DNA from: Clitoria ternatea
Lineage: Eukaryota > Streptophyta > Magnoliopsida > Fabales > Fabaceae
DNA length: 64,000 nt
Assembly: GCA_037962975.1 (NCBI GenBank)
Contig: CM075674.1
Coordinates: forward strand, 82,166,501-82,230,500
Direction: 5' to 3'
Numbering within the stretch: position 1 is the stretch's first letter; each line of letters starts with the position of its first letter. The notes beneath the pieces were generated by a model that had not been told where the DNA came from, made no database searches, and was given only the letters and a program-made list of their open reading frames with translations. The position numbers and the translations under genes are program-made. Below are positions 23,404-36,034 of the stretch, in pieces.

Positions 23404-24452
23404 TTTTGAGAGTCAAGCCAGTCAATTTGATAGCGCATATTTTAATTAGCATATTAATTATTTAACTTCTTCCTTTATTTTATTTTTTGTCAATGTTTGT
23501 ATATAGTTTCTGTTTTGTTTGAATTTTATCATTTATATGTCTGTGTGATTATTGAACCCTAGGATAAACAACTTTGTATATTTGTTCTGTGTTTATTCTT
23601 TGTGCAGAATGGGGTAAGCTAAAAGGTATTGAATGCCCTTTCACACACTACACTCACATTTACTTGCATACACCTATGAGTGGCGCCCTATACCCGGGCC
23701 CCAAATGAAGCTTAAGTTAGGAGGGGTTGGTAACGGAATCGTATGGGATGTACTTCCTATCCGGTGTTCATGAGAACCTCAACCAGAGTTTGACCTCTCA
23801 TGATATACACACTTAGTGGATTCCCCACTGTTTGCGTCCCTGTCATGAGTAGGATCTTGGCTCTGGTGACCTTCTAGATGTCTAGTATAAGCTACCCGGT
23901 ATGGAGAATCACTTTTAGACAAGCCATAGGTCCTAGAAAAGACTTTCAACAAAACCCAACCTAGGCCATAAAAGGGCAGACTTTATTTTACCTTATGTCA
24001 TTTTCACTCTCCCTTTTAAATCCAAATGAATGAATTATCTATCCATTGAGGGTATTCTATTTCAAAAACAGTTATTCATTTCCAAAACACCCAGTACACT
24101 CCAAGTGGATAGATAATTCTCTTTTGATCATGTACCTCCAAGTCCTGAGTTGTAGATTTTCATGCTCGTCAAAACAAGAAAATCAAAAGGAACAATTTTG
24201 GATCCCTTTAACTGGGGCATCAATGACGATTAAGAAAATCTATGGCTTCTGCAACTTAGACTCGTATGAGTTTTGGAAATTAATGTTTCCCAAAAAAAAA
24301 CAAAAACAAAAACAAAAACAAAAACAAAAACATTTTTTACATCCCATCTTTGGGAAAACATGAATTTCAAAACATAACAATAACTGATTCCTTTTCTTTG
24401 TTTCAATATTCGCAGGAAACAATTCAGAAATTGGCAGTATCTCTGGGAAAGT
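23404..24452 (+). mobile_element. Element C 5' leader
   Basis: About 1 kb of untranslated leader between primer-binding site and ORF1. It includes a short A5C repeat (24291-24330). No convincing ORF of its own. Confidence 0.6.
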
Positions 24453-26389
24453 ATGGAAATTAACATGAAACATGACAATTATGGTACATACGTGACAAAG
24501 TTGAAGAAAATATTACATTTCAAAGCTAAGAAAGTTGATACAATTAGTCTTCAAGCACTGGGGAAAAGATTAAGTATGACTCAAAAGATGGCCCTTACCA
24601 GGAAATATGGGAAGGTCTTAAGACTATTAGAGGTGGAAGTCCAAACCGAAGCAATTACAGCCTTGGCACAATTTTATGACCCACCCCTCCGCTGTTTCAC
24701 ATTTAGAGATTTTCAATTAGCTCCGTCAATAGAAGAATTTGAACAGATATTGGGGATACAAGTGGAAGGGAAAATTCCCTATCGCCATCTTGACCATCAC
24801 GCAACAACCGCTTTAATCGCCCATGTTTTGAAAATCTCTCCCGAGGCATTGAGGAATGTGCAAATGAACAGAAATCAAGTTCCCGGGTTCACTCGAGAAT
24901 TTCTCGAAAAGCACATGCAGATCCTGGCCGATAAAGAGGAATGAGAGGCTTTCATGGATACTTTAGCCCTCACTATTTACGGGGTTGTCTTGTTCCCTAA
25001 TTTAGACAACTATGTGGATTATGACTCTATTGCTGTTTTCCTGGCTCGTAAGCACCGGCTCGAGATCCCAGTCACAGCCATTTTGGCTAATGTGTATTGC
25101 ACCATGGATTTCTGCCACACACAAGGGGGAAAGAGGATCATTTGCTGTTTACCTATTTTATATGTATGGCTCACATCTCATGTCTTCCATCAAATATGTA
25201 AAGCCGAGTATCCGGTTTCTGATTTGAAATTGTGTCAATTGGCCGTGAAGAGTGGGCGTGAATGGGCTAATCACCTCGTAAGCCTTACAGCTGAAAAAGT
25301 CAGGTGGTATCCTCAATGGTTAATGGTTGAGTCAATCATCTATAGTTGCGGAGGTTACCCGAATGTTCCTCTCATGGGCACGCAGGGATGCATCAATTAC
25401 AACCCTGTTATTGCAAAGCATCAGTTGGCTTATCCTCTACTCGGGCCACCGAACGAAAAACTACTCACTCCTTTCGTTTTGTACTATGCAAAAGGGAATT
25501 ACACATCCGTTGTTCGGGATATAGCCAATGCGTGGAAGAAGATCCATAGAATGGGAAAAGAATTAGGGGCACGAACCCATGCTGTAGGAGCCGAATATTT
25601 TGAATGGGTCCTAAACAAGGCCTCCATTGTAAAACTGCCCTTCAAAAGCCCTTCATATCAATTCACGAATAATTTCCCTCCGCCAGTCATCATGGAAGAC
25701 AAGGTCACCATAGCTCTGAAAGCGCAAATAGAAGAGTTGACAACAAAGAATCAAAAGCTAGAAGAAGACCTTTTGAAATGTCAACAAGAGTGCTCCCTTC
25801 AGAGGAAGGAGAATTCCGAAGGGAAACATGCTATGGATGAAATGCGAAAGAAGAGGAAGATTGACGAAGACTACAGGGTGAAACAGGACCATTACCTTCG
25901 TGCGGCTAATTCCCAGCTTAAAACAAAAGGCCAACAGAGTGACGCCATATTGGCCAAAAAACAAGTCCTGAAAAACATGCTGACACTATCCAAAGAAAAA
26001 GAAAAAGAGACCTTGGTAAAAAAGGACTGCAGACTCAGGTCCACAAATTGGAGCAACAGCTTGATGAAACAATAAGGGCTTATGAACAAGAAATACATAA
26101 TGAACAAAAAAAAGCCTGTGATGCTGAGCAACGCTGCCAAAATGCCACACGAGCTCTTGGGACTGAGTTAGCTCAACGGGATGAGATTGTTCATTTATGG
26201 ATGGACCGTTTCGCCAAGTTGGCATACATAGCTAATGGAATCTTGGAGGATTTTCCCTCAATGTTGAAACAGGCCGAAGGCATGGTCAATCCTTTATCCA
26301 CCCCAAAAGAGATATCATCATTTCTGAATTATTGCCAGGAAAGACTTTGTAAAATGAGGGACATGATCGCTCGGGCCAGGGATGGTTAA
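24453..26389 (+). pseudogene. ORF1 of element C (Ogre-type extra ORF), disabled
   Basis: Reads from ATG at 24453 in one frame to 26075 with an in-frame TGA at 24942-24944, then shifts frame near 26030 (a short A-run) and ends at 26389; about 645 residues if intact. The first about 370 residues look like the globular domain found in Ogre ORF1 and related plant mobile-domain proteins; the motif YGKVLRLLEVEVQTEAITAL and a PPLRCFTF.DFQLAPS..E stretch are typical. The C-terminal about 270 residues are a Lys/Glu-rich predicted coiled coil (IEELTTKNQKLEEDLLKCQQ). The function in retrotransposition is unknown. The stop is consistent with TGG to TGA. Confidence 0.75.
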
Positions 26390-26630
26390 AATGTTGTAAT
26401 CAAATCTTTCGAGCAATATTGTACCTTTACAGAAGAATGGAATGATGAATAAATCTGCTTTCATAATTGTTTCATGTTAATTTCCACTTTACCGCTTTAC
26501 CTAGTACTTTTGAACGAGACGTTCTGAGGAACGGTCGGAGAATACGGGCTAAATTCAGAATCGCATCCTGCGTAACATCATTTGTTTTTCTTTTCCTTTA
26601 TCTGTTTACTTTTATTTTCCTAACAAAATA

Positions 26631-29600
26631 TTGTGGTTTCCAGACATAACGGGTAGACATCCTTACGCGACTAGGCTTAATACAAGACTCATGGCTGAAA
26701 TAGAACAAGAAAATGAGAGCTTGAGAGCCAAAGTCAATCAGTTGAAAGAACAAATAGCTGAGATGGCCAAGCTTCTTGAAAGGAGAGTAACAGAAGGGGA
26801 TTCTTCAGCAGGTGCTGAAAATACCAGACAACGACCATCCGCTCCCCAACACACTCAGGGTTCTACTGGAGAGCCAAGTTCAAACCCTATTCTGCCTCCT
26901 CTAACTATTCACGTTAGGAAATCAAACCCTGCTAACACCCAGCAAACCATCTATATAGATGAGGAAGGTAATGCCATACCCTTTCCCCCATATGGATTGC
27001 CACCTGGCTATTTCCCACCACTTCAAGAAGAGCCTGATTATCAGGAAGCAATCCTTCACACAGCTCAACAAAACGTCCCACCCGTCCGGGATCCCCAAAC
27101 GATTCCAATCCATACACAAGCCGCGCAACCACAAGCTGCTCAAGCAACAGCTAGACCCCACATCTCAATGCCTAATGCAAACCCGGCACATGTCGACCAA
27201 CCAGTTAGGGATACTAGTCATCATGTCACTGCAGAACCAAATGCTGCTGCTGCTACCCAGGAGGGAAGATTAGAGGTCCTGGAAAGGCGATTCAGAGAAA
27301 TAGAAAGAACGAACAGGTTTGGAATGGGCAGTGCTGCACAACTCTGTCTGATTCCTGATGTTGTCATTCCCCCCAAATTCAAAATGCCAGAATTTGACAA
27401 ATATCAGGGGCTAACCTGTCCGAAGAACCATCTTACCATGTACTGTCGGAAGATGGCCTCTCACACTTCCAATGACCCTCTGCTCATTCATTGTTTCCAG
27501 GATAGCTTGGCGGGAGCACCTCTGACCTGGTACAATCACCTTGAACGATCTCATATACGCTGTTGGGAAGATCTAGCAGATGCTTTCATGCAACAGTACA
27601 AGTATAATCTGGATATGGCGCCAGATAGAGTACAATTGCAAAATATGACTAAAAAGGATAGCGAGACGTTTAAAGAGTATGCCCAACGGTGGCGAGAAGT
27701 AGCAGCGCAGGTTGACCCACCTCTATCAGAGAAGGAAGTAATTTCTACATTTATTGATACACTCCAGTCACCCTTCTACGATAAGATGATTGGAAGCATT
27801 TCCTCCCATTTCTCCGACATCGTCACTATCGGAGAAAGAATAGAGAATGGCCTGAGGACTGGGAAAATTACTCGTGGCCCACCTGGGGTTGGAACAGCAA
27901 GAAAACCTTCGCTTGGAGAAGGTAAAAGAAGAGAGGGAGAGACTAACCTGGTCTCTCACAACCAAAGAAGGAACCAGCTCAGACCACCTACTCCCGTCAC
28001 CTTTCCGTCAACTTACCACAATGCGCCACACCCATATGTGGTTGCAATTCCAAATCCGAACCCACCACATTTCCGACCACCAGTTATGTGACCACCTACA
28101 CCACCACAAGCACCGTATCAACAACCACAAATGAACCCACCGAATCCAAACCTGAGGAGACAAAATAATGACCGCACTCAAGTGCAATTTGATCCAATTC
28201 CCATGACCTACACCGAGCTTCTCCCCCATCTTATTGAAAACACATTGGTGGCACCTTGCCCTCTAAAACCGCTTCAACCACCTTATCCCAGAGGATATGA
28301 CCCAAATACGCAGTGTGATTACCATGCCGGTGCACCGGGACATTCCACCGAGAATTGCCTGGCACTAAAGTTTAAGGTAAGAGATTTAATCAGAGCTGAT
28401 TGGATAAGCTTCAAGGAAGGAAGCCCGAATGTGACCACCAATCCCCTGCCTAACCATGGGAGATCAGGTGTTAACGCTGTGGAAAGAGACGAGGAATGTA
28501 TTTCCAAGGTTCAGGACATCCAAACGCCAATGGAAACGATTCATTCCCATATGCTTAAGATGGGTTTGATAGAAGGATCATGGGATAAAGAGTGCAATGA
28601 TCTCTAGTCCGCCAAGCGAAGGGACTTCCAAAAAACCCTTCAGGGACTTATAGACAGTCATGTCATAGAAGTTTGCCGGCAGCATGAAGGCAGAATAAAT
28701 ATGATACAAGATCAAAGCCGAGTTCGAGCCCCAAAGCCTCTAGTCATATTTTACAACAAAAATGCACCAGTGGCTTCGACTCCTGCTAAGGCTATTATCA
28801 CGGTGAATGCGCCAACCCCGTTCCCTTATAAGGATTCACGAGCTGTGCCGTGGAAGTATGGCACTGAAGTGGTTGTTACTAGTTCTGAGGTAGTTGAACC
28901 TACACCATCATCCCCTATCACGAATATTGCTGGAATTGGGGGTGTCACCCGAAGTGGAAGAGTATATGCTCCCCCAGAACCAAAACTTGACAAAGCTACA
29001 GGGGATGTTAGACCTGGGAAAGGAGAATCCTCAAGTGAGGCAAAGAAGGCTGTAACTGAAGAGGAGGCCCAAGAATTTCTAAGATTCATTCGCCATAGTA
29101 ACTACCAGGTGTTGGACCAACTGAACCACACCCCGGCAAAAATTTCTCTGTTGTCCTTGCTAATGAGCTCCGAACCACACCGGAACACTCTAATGAAGGT
29201 TTTGAGTAAGGCACATGTGAAACATGATTTGCCAGTAAATAAGTTTGAAGGTATAGTAGGACACATTGTGGCCAACAACTACCTAACTTTTACGGATGAT
29301 GAGACGCCGGTAGAAGGAAGAGGGCATAATAAAGCCCTTCATATCTCCGTAAAATGCCAAGATCATATCATGGCGAAGGTGCTGGTTTACAATGGGTCAT
29401 CCTTGAATGTAATGCCAAAATCTACGTTGGCAAAGTTGCCTTTTGACGGGACCCATATGAGACCCAGTTCCATGGTAGTCCGGGCTTTTGACGGAACTCG
29501 CCGGGAGGTTATGGGAGAAATTGAACTGCCTATACAAGTTGGGCCATGTACCTTTCAAATCCTTTTTCAAGTCATGGATATTACGCCCGCTTACAGTTGT

Positions 29601-30245
29601 TTGCTGGGACGGCCATGGATCCATTCGGCTGGGGTAGTTCCCTCCACTCTGCACCAGAAATTGAAATTCATCATCAACAACAAGTTAGTGATTGTCTCTG
29701 GAGAAGAGGACTTGTTGGTCAGCAAACCCGCCAACACCCCATACATTGAAGCGACTGAGGAAGCCCTCGAAACCTCGTTTCAAGCTTTAGAGGTGGCCAA
29801 TGCAACAAGCATTACAAAGACATCCTTCCCTAACGTGCCAATGATGGTTGCAAAGACAATGTTAAGAGAAGGATATAAGCTGGGAAAAGGGTTAGGTCGA
29901 AAATTGGAAGGAAGAACCCAACCTATATGCCTTCCAGAAAATAAGGATAGATACGGTCTGGGATACAAGCCTACAGCAGCTGATAGAAAAAGGGTAGGAG
30001 AAGAAAGAAGGGAGAGAAGGATGGCTCGCCTTACCGGTCAAGTGTTCGACACTGCTAGAATCCCTATCTGTGACCTCTTTCAAAGCTTCAGGAGCGCCGG
30101 GATTATATATCCAGGTCAGGTGACTATGATTGGAGACGAGCCCAGCTGTGATGTGGAATTAGTGCATGCTTGTTCACCCGGTCAAGAACTGGACAACTGG
30201 GAAACCATGGAGTTCCCCATAACTATCAATCCTCAGTCAAAGTAA
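26631..30245 (+). pseudogene. Gag-protease polyprotein of element C with G-patch, disabled
   Basis: One continuous frame from ATG 26631 (a second ATG at 26691 may be the true start) to TAA 30243, with in-frame stops at 28089 (TGA) and 28605 (TAG). In order: an N-terminal coiled coil (EQENESLRAKVNQLKEQIAE), a Pro-rich linker, the capsid-like gag domain at about residues 245-415, a degenerate zinc knuckle (CDYHAGAPGHSTENC, residue about 560), aspartic protease around residue 920, and a G-patch (GYKLGKGLGRKLEG, about 1075-1095). The protease motif reads VYNGSS where D-N-G-S-S is expected, so the catalytic Asp is Tyr (codon 29388-29390). The terminal TAA lies inside the intron that starts at 30242. 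Confidence 0.88.
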
Positions 30246-30452
30246 TTGTTGTTTTCAAAACTTGTCGATCCCTTTGCTATGCCTAAGGCTTTGGGATTTA
30301 TTTTGTAATAAAGGCAAAAACTTGCTTGTTTATTAAATTAAATGAATGCGGTCCAATTTCATACCTCATCTTTATTCAATCTTTTTCTTTTAAACCTTCC
30401 ATTTGTTTGCCGTTCTTTGTTTTCATTCATTATAATATAACACCAAATGCAG
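30242..30452 (+). other. Intron between protease and reverse transcriptase of element C
   Basis: Donor GTAATT directly follows CAGTCAAA; acceptor AAATGCAG is preceded by a T-rich tract. Removing these 211 bases fuses the gag-protease frame exactly to the RT frame, while an unspliced RNA meets TAA one base into the intron. Ogre elements are known to carry an intron at this place that controls how much Pol is made. Splicing here is inferred from the sequence. Confidence 0.8.
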
Positions 30453-33400
30453 ATCTGAAAGCGATTCTTCTGAGAGTAATGAGAACTCGGTTCTATTTCA
30501 TGACTCTGATAATCCAAATGATTACGCCTATGAGGATAGTGAGGAAGACTTTGAACCTTCACCCGAATTGACAAAGTTAATGGAACAGGAAGATAAGGAA
30601 ATTCAACCTCATTAGGAAATGATTGAGACCATTAACCTGGGGGATGAAGGGGAGAATAAAGAAGTCAAGATAGGCACCCTCTTGAGTAAACAACGGCAAA
30701 GTGAATTGATTAAACTGCTTCAGGAATTTTAAGACATTTTTGCATGGTCGTATCAAGATATGCCGGGTCTGGATAATAACATTGTGGAACATAAGTTGCC
30801 TTTAAAGCCGGAATGTCCGCCGATCAAGCAAAAGTTGCGACGAATGAAACCAGAAATGCTTCTTAAGATCAAAGAAGAAGTCAAAAAACAATTCGATGCT
30901 GGTTTCTTAGCCGTAGCTAAGTATCCGCAATGGGTAGCCAACATAGTTCCCGTTCCAAAGAAAGATGGGAGGGTAAGAATGTGTGTGGACTACCGAGACT
31001 TGAATCGGGCGAGTCCTAAGGATGATTTTCCTTTACCTCAGATTGACGTATTGGTTGATAACACAGCTCAGCATTCCATCTTCTCATTTATGGATGGATT
31101 TTCGGGATATAACCAGATCAAGATGGCACCAGAAGATATGGAAAAGACCACGTTCATCACTCTGTGGGGCACCTTTTGTTACAAAGTAATGTCCTTCGGA
31201 TTGAAGAATGCAGGAGCCACTTATCAAAGGGCAATGGTGACCCTCTTCCACGACATGATGCATAAGGAAATAGAAGTCTATGTGGATGACATAATTGCCA
31301 AGTCCAGGTCTGAGGAGGAGCATATTGCTGACCTGAGAAAACTTTTCGAAAGGTTGAGGAAATTCAAGCTTAGATTGAATCCCGCCAAATGCACTTTTGG
31401 CGCAAGATCCGGCAAATTGTTAGGATTCATTGTGAATGAGAGAGGGATAGAAATTGATCCTGACAAAGTCAAGGCAATTCTGGAAATTCCTCCTCCTCGT
31501 ACTGAAAAAGAAGTCCGAGGATTCTTAGGAAGATTAAATTACATCGCCCGATTCATTTCCCAAATGACAGCGACCTGTGAGCCGATTTTCAAATTGCTTC
31601 GCAAGAACCAGCCTGGGCAGTGGAATGAAGATTGCCAGATTGCATTTGTAAAGATAAAGCAGTATTTACTAGAGCCACCAGTCTTAGTGCCACCTGTTCA
31701 TGGGAGACTACTAATTCTATACCTGACCGTGCTGAATGAATCCATGGGATGTGTATTAGGTCAACATGATGAGACTGGGAGGAAGGAATGTGCCATCTAC
31801 TACTTGAGCAAGAGATTTACCGAATGTGAGATGAGGTATTCATCTCTTGAAAGAACATGTTATGCAATGGCCTGGGCTGCCCGTCGCTTACGGCAATACA
31901 TGCTTAATCATACTACTTGGCTGGTGTCTAAGATGGATCTCATCAAGTATATCTTTGAAAAACTACTTTGACTGGAAGGATTTCCCGTTGGCAAGTGTTA
32001 CTGATGGAATATGACATAACATATGTCACCCAAAAGGTAATTAAAGGGAGTGCGCTGGCAGATTACTTGGCACACCAACCCATTGAAGCTTACCAACCAA
32101 TGCGGCATGATTTCCCAGATGAGGATATCTTGGCTCTTTCTAAAGAAGAAGATGGTCTGGAAACCAGATGGATCATGAGATTCGATGGAGCGTCCAATGC
32201 ACTAGGACATGGAATTGGGGCTATCCTAATCTCACCTGATAAGGAATTCATCCCTATTTGTGCTCGGCTATGTTTTGACTGCACCAATAATATTGCGGAA
32301 TATGAAGCATGTTCTCTAGGAATACAAGCAGCTCTAAACGTGGGAATAAAGGTTTTGGAAGTTTATAGAGATTCTGCTTTGGTTATCCATCAACTAAAAG
32401 ATGAGTGGGAAACTAGAGACAGCAAACTAGTTCCCTATCATGCTCACATCAAGGAGATGATTAAAAGATTCGATGAAGTTACCTTCCATCATGTTCCACG
32501 GGAAGACAACCAAATGGCAGATGCTTTAGCCACCTTAGCCGCTATGTTCGAAGTCAGCAATGATTACGAAGTGCCTCTCATTGAGATAAAGAAGCAGCAA
32601 GAACCTGCCCACTGCCAGGCCATAGAAGAAGAACCGGATGGCAAGCCTTGGTATCATGACATCAAAAGATACCTCCAATGCCAAGAATACCCTGAAGGTA
32701 TCACGGATAATGACAAATGAACTTTGAGAAGACTAGCCATGGGATACCTATTGAGTGGTAACGTGCTATACAAGAGGAATTATGATTCCATTCTCCTCCG
32801 GTGTGTTGATACTGTTGAAGCAAACCAAATCATGAAAGATATCCACGAAGGATCTTTTGGAACTCATACGAATGGGCATGCTATGTCAAGAAAAATCCTG
32901 AGAGCTGGGTATTATTGGATGACTATGGAAGCAGATTGTTTTGCTTACGTACGGAAGTGTCATAAATGCCAGATTTATGCTGATCACATTCATGCACCGC
33001 CTTCATCCTTAAATGTCTTGTCAACACCATGGCCTTTTTCAATGTGGGGTATGGATGTAATTGGGCCCATTGAGCCAAAAGCCTCAAACGGTCATCGTTT
33101 CATTCTAGTGGCCATCGATTATTTCACCAAGTGGGTAGAGGCAGCTTCGTACACCAATGTGACGAAAAATGTTGTGGTCAAATTCGTCAAGTGTGAGCTG
33201 AGATGCCGGTACGGCTTACCAAACCAAATCATCACGGACAATGGTACAAATCTAAACAACAAAATGATGAAGGAGCTTTGCGAGAATTTTAAAATCTCCC
33301 ACCACAACTCCTCTCCATACCGTCCGAAAATGAATGGAGCAGTTGAGGCAGCCAACAAAAATATCAAGAAGATAGTGCAAAAGATGGTAGTAACCTACAA

Positions 33401-33895
33401 AGACTGACATGAAATGCTCCCTTTCGCGCTGCACGGATACCGAACCTCAGTGCGAACTTCAACCGGGGCAACGCCATTTTCTTTGGTCTATGGAATGGAA
33501 GTTGTACTGCCATTTGAAGTGGAAATTCCATCCCTTAGGGTGATCATGAAAGCCAAACTGGAGGAAGCTGAATGGGTCCAGACTAAATATGACCAATTGA
33601 ATCTTATTGACGGGAAGAGGTTAACTGCCCTTTGCCAGGGACAATTGTATCAAAGACGCATGAAGCGGGCATACGAAAAGAAAGTGCGCCCCGACAGTTC
33701 CAAGAAGGTGATTTGGTCCTCAAGAAGATTTTGCCAATTCAAAAGGACGTTCGAGGGAAATGGACACCTAATTACGAAGGACCTTATGTTATAAAGAAGG
33801 CTTTCTCTGGAGGAGCCCTCATACTCACCAACATGGATGGAGATGACCTGCCAATGCCTATAAATGCCGATGCAGTGAAGAAATACTTTGCATAA
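30453..33895 (+). pseudogene. Pol of element C: RT, RNase H, archaeal-type RNase H, integrase (disabled)
   Basis: Exon 2 opens with an acidic linker (stops TAG 30613, TAA 30730), then RT with VDYRDLN, SFMDGFSGYNQIKMAPED and catalytic YVDD (31279-31290). A first, eroded RNase H follows (about 31690-31960), then a frameshift near 31965. The second RNase H (32160-32560) keeps FDGAS, AEYEA, RDSA and ADALA, the Asp-Glu-Asp-Asp set. TGA at 32718 precedes integrase (32724-33407), which has the CHKCQ zinc pair and the DDE residues in WGMDVIGP, ITDNGT and NGAVEAAN. TGA 33405 and a frameshift near 33700 break the C-terminus, which ends at 33895. Dual RNase H is characteristic of the Tat clade. Confidence 0.9.
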
Positions 33896-34748
33896 AAAAA
33901 AAGGGCTCGCTAGGTTGAAAACCTGAAAAGGCGACCTAGGCAAAAGTTAGAGCAGCAAGATGAGTCGAAAACCTGAAAAGGCGGTTCTACAAACTCGACT
34001 CCACAACATAAACCCTTCAAGCCAAAGACAAAGGAGGTCAAAACGAGTATTAGGGTCGTTGTCAAATTACATCCTCAGAAGCAAAATCAGAGGACGAACA
34101 CAAAGTCGTGATAAAGGATCAAGTTTCTCATTGCTTGCGGAAGATCACTAGAGGATATATGAACCTCCCCTTTTCCACTTGCCTTCCATTTTCTATATCT
34201 TATCACATCTTTGTGCTTAATATTATTTTCATCTCTATTGTACACACCTGATATTTATAAATAAAAGTCTCCCTTCTTCCAACATGTGTTCATAACTAAA
34301 TTTTATGAATAAACAAGTTTTTGCCTAAAAGAAATTTTGAAATTGGAAACGACAGAGCGTACAGTTATGGGGAACGAAATGCATCCTAGCACCAGAATTC
34401 GCTTGGTATAAGCATAGCTATCTCTGCTAAATACGCTCGCCAAAAGTTGGAGATGTTTCTATTTCATCCATGAGTTATCTCAAAAAGTCAGTCGCCAGGG
34501 AAGATTTACCTGTAAGTCTTTTTATACTAACTCATTTTTTTGTCAAAGGGACGCCAAACCCATCATCCAAAAGCGGGTATTCGCCGAAGTTTTCTCTCAG
34601 CAAGACCTATAGATTGAAGATCTCTCCTGAGGAGTCCCACGAAAATGGGATCAGTTCCCTCAACCAGGATATTTCTTTGATCAGAGGACTTATCTTTCCC
34701 CAGTGAGCTCACCATTACCGAACTAGCACCCATTATACTCCTCTCACT

Positions 34749-35220
34749 AGAAATGCTCAAACTAGGGCATCTCCCTAGATCACTCTTCCAGTCAAAGGAC
34801 AGTACCCCGAATTTCCAAAAGGCTCAAACTGGGGCATTTCCCCAGATTTCTTTCAAGAGGCAGTCCCCAACAACCTTTAGTTATGTCAAACTGGGGCATC
34901 TCCCCAGAGTTCATTCAAGGGGCAATTCCCCAAATGACTTCCAGTCATATCAAACTGGGGCATTTCCCTAGATTTCATTCTCTTTCCTTAAAAGGGCAGT
35001 TCCCCAACATTCCCCGGATCACTCTTCCGATCAAAGGACAATATCCTAAATCACCCAATACTTCCCCAGTGGAACCATGAAGGTTACCAGACGAATGCTA
35101 ACCAAATCCTTCCCCAGTGGAGTTGCACTTCCCAAACAATTCAAACTGGGGCATCTCCCTAGGTTTCAGTCAAGGGGCAGTTCCTCAAGATTCTCCCAAA
35201 ACTAGGGAATTACCCCAAAA
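34749..35220. repeat. CTGGGGCAT..CCCCAG hairpin repeat field
   Basis: AAACTGGGGCATTTCCCCAG and close variants recur every 60-80 bp, joined by GGGCAGTTCCCCAA words. Each unit contains a self-complementary 6-bp stem (CTGGGG/CCCCAG) with a 5-base loop. Confidence 0.75.
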
Positions 35221-35221
35221 C

Positions 35222-35530
35222 TTCAGATCCTGGTTAATTTGGACGGGACGTCCTGTTAACCCCCAAATCATTTTTTAAAACTGGGGCATTACCCCAAAAC
35301 TTCAGATCCTGGTTAATTTGGACGGGACGTCTTGTTAACCCCCCAAATCATTTTTTCAAAATTGGGGCATTACCCCAAAACTTCAGATCCTGGTTAATTT
35401 GGACAGGACGTCCTGTTAACCCCCAAATCATTTTTTCAAAATTGGGGCATCACCCCAAAGCTTCAGATCCTGGTTAATTTGGACGGGACGTCCTGTTAAC
35501 CCCCAGATCACTTTACCCGAAAAAACTAGG
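35222..35530. repeat. Tandem repeat of about 90 bp with GGACGGGACGTCC core
   Basis: Four units containing GGTTAATTTGGACGGGACGT, CTGTTAACCCCCAAATCA and GGGGCATTACCCC. The GTTAATTTGGACG..ACGTCCTGTTAA core is a near-palindrome also present once in each LTR (23015-23045 and 38992-39022). Confidence 0.8.
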
Positions 35531-35549
35531 GCATCACCCCAGGACTTTT

Positions 35550-35912
35550 CCAGTCAATCGAGAGGCAACACCCTCACCTTTTACCTTTCCTGTCAACCGA
35601 GAGGCAACACCCTCGCCTTTTTATTTTTCCTGTCGACCGAGAGGCAACACCCTCACCTTTTACTTTTCCTGTCGACCGAGAGGCAATACCCTCACCTTTT
35701 ACTTCTCCTGTCAACCGAGAGGCAACACCCTCACCTTTTACCTTTCCTGTCGACCGAGAGGCAACACCCTCACCTTTTACCTTTCCTGTCAACCGAGAGC
35801 CAACACCCTCACCTTTTTATTTTTCCTGTCGACCGAGAGGCAACACCCTCACCTTTTACTTTTCCTGTCGACCGAGAAGCAACACCCTCACCTTTTACTT
35901 TTCCTGTCAGTT
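35550..35912. repeat. Tandem repeat of about 45-60 bp (CGAGAGGCAACACCCTCACC)
   Basis: About eight units of CGAGAGGCAACACCCTCACC followed by TTTTACTTTTCCTGTCGAC, differing mainly by C/T at the CpG sites. Minus-strand frames through it are repeat artefacts. Confidence 0.8.
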
Positions 35913-36010
35913 CCTAGGTTTTCCCCTCATCTGATACTTTGACAATGGTGTTCACGTCTTTACTCCCTTTCCATTTCAAAAAGCAAGAAGAAACTTCATG
36001 CTCTTCTCAT

Positions 36011-36030
36011 GGAAAAGAAGTAAAGAGGGG
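36011..36030 (+). promoter_or_regulatory. Element C polypurine tract
   Basis: GGAAAAGAAGTAAAGAGGGG, four bases (CATC) before the 3' LTR, suited to prime plus-strand DNA synthesis. Confidence 0.8.
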
Positions 36031-36034
36031 CATC

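Larger units (their letters stand above)
33896..36010 (+). mobile_element. Element C 3' non-coding region
   Basis: About 2.1 kb between the pol stop and the polypurine tract. The first 0.8 kb is unique with GAAAACCTGAAAAGGCG given twice near 33920-33985; the rest is three consecutive tandem-repeat fields, listed separately. No gene of its own; apparent frames follow the repeat. Confidence 0.8.
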
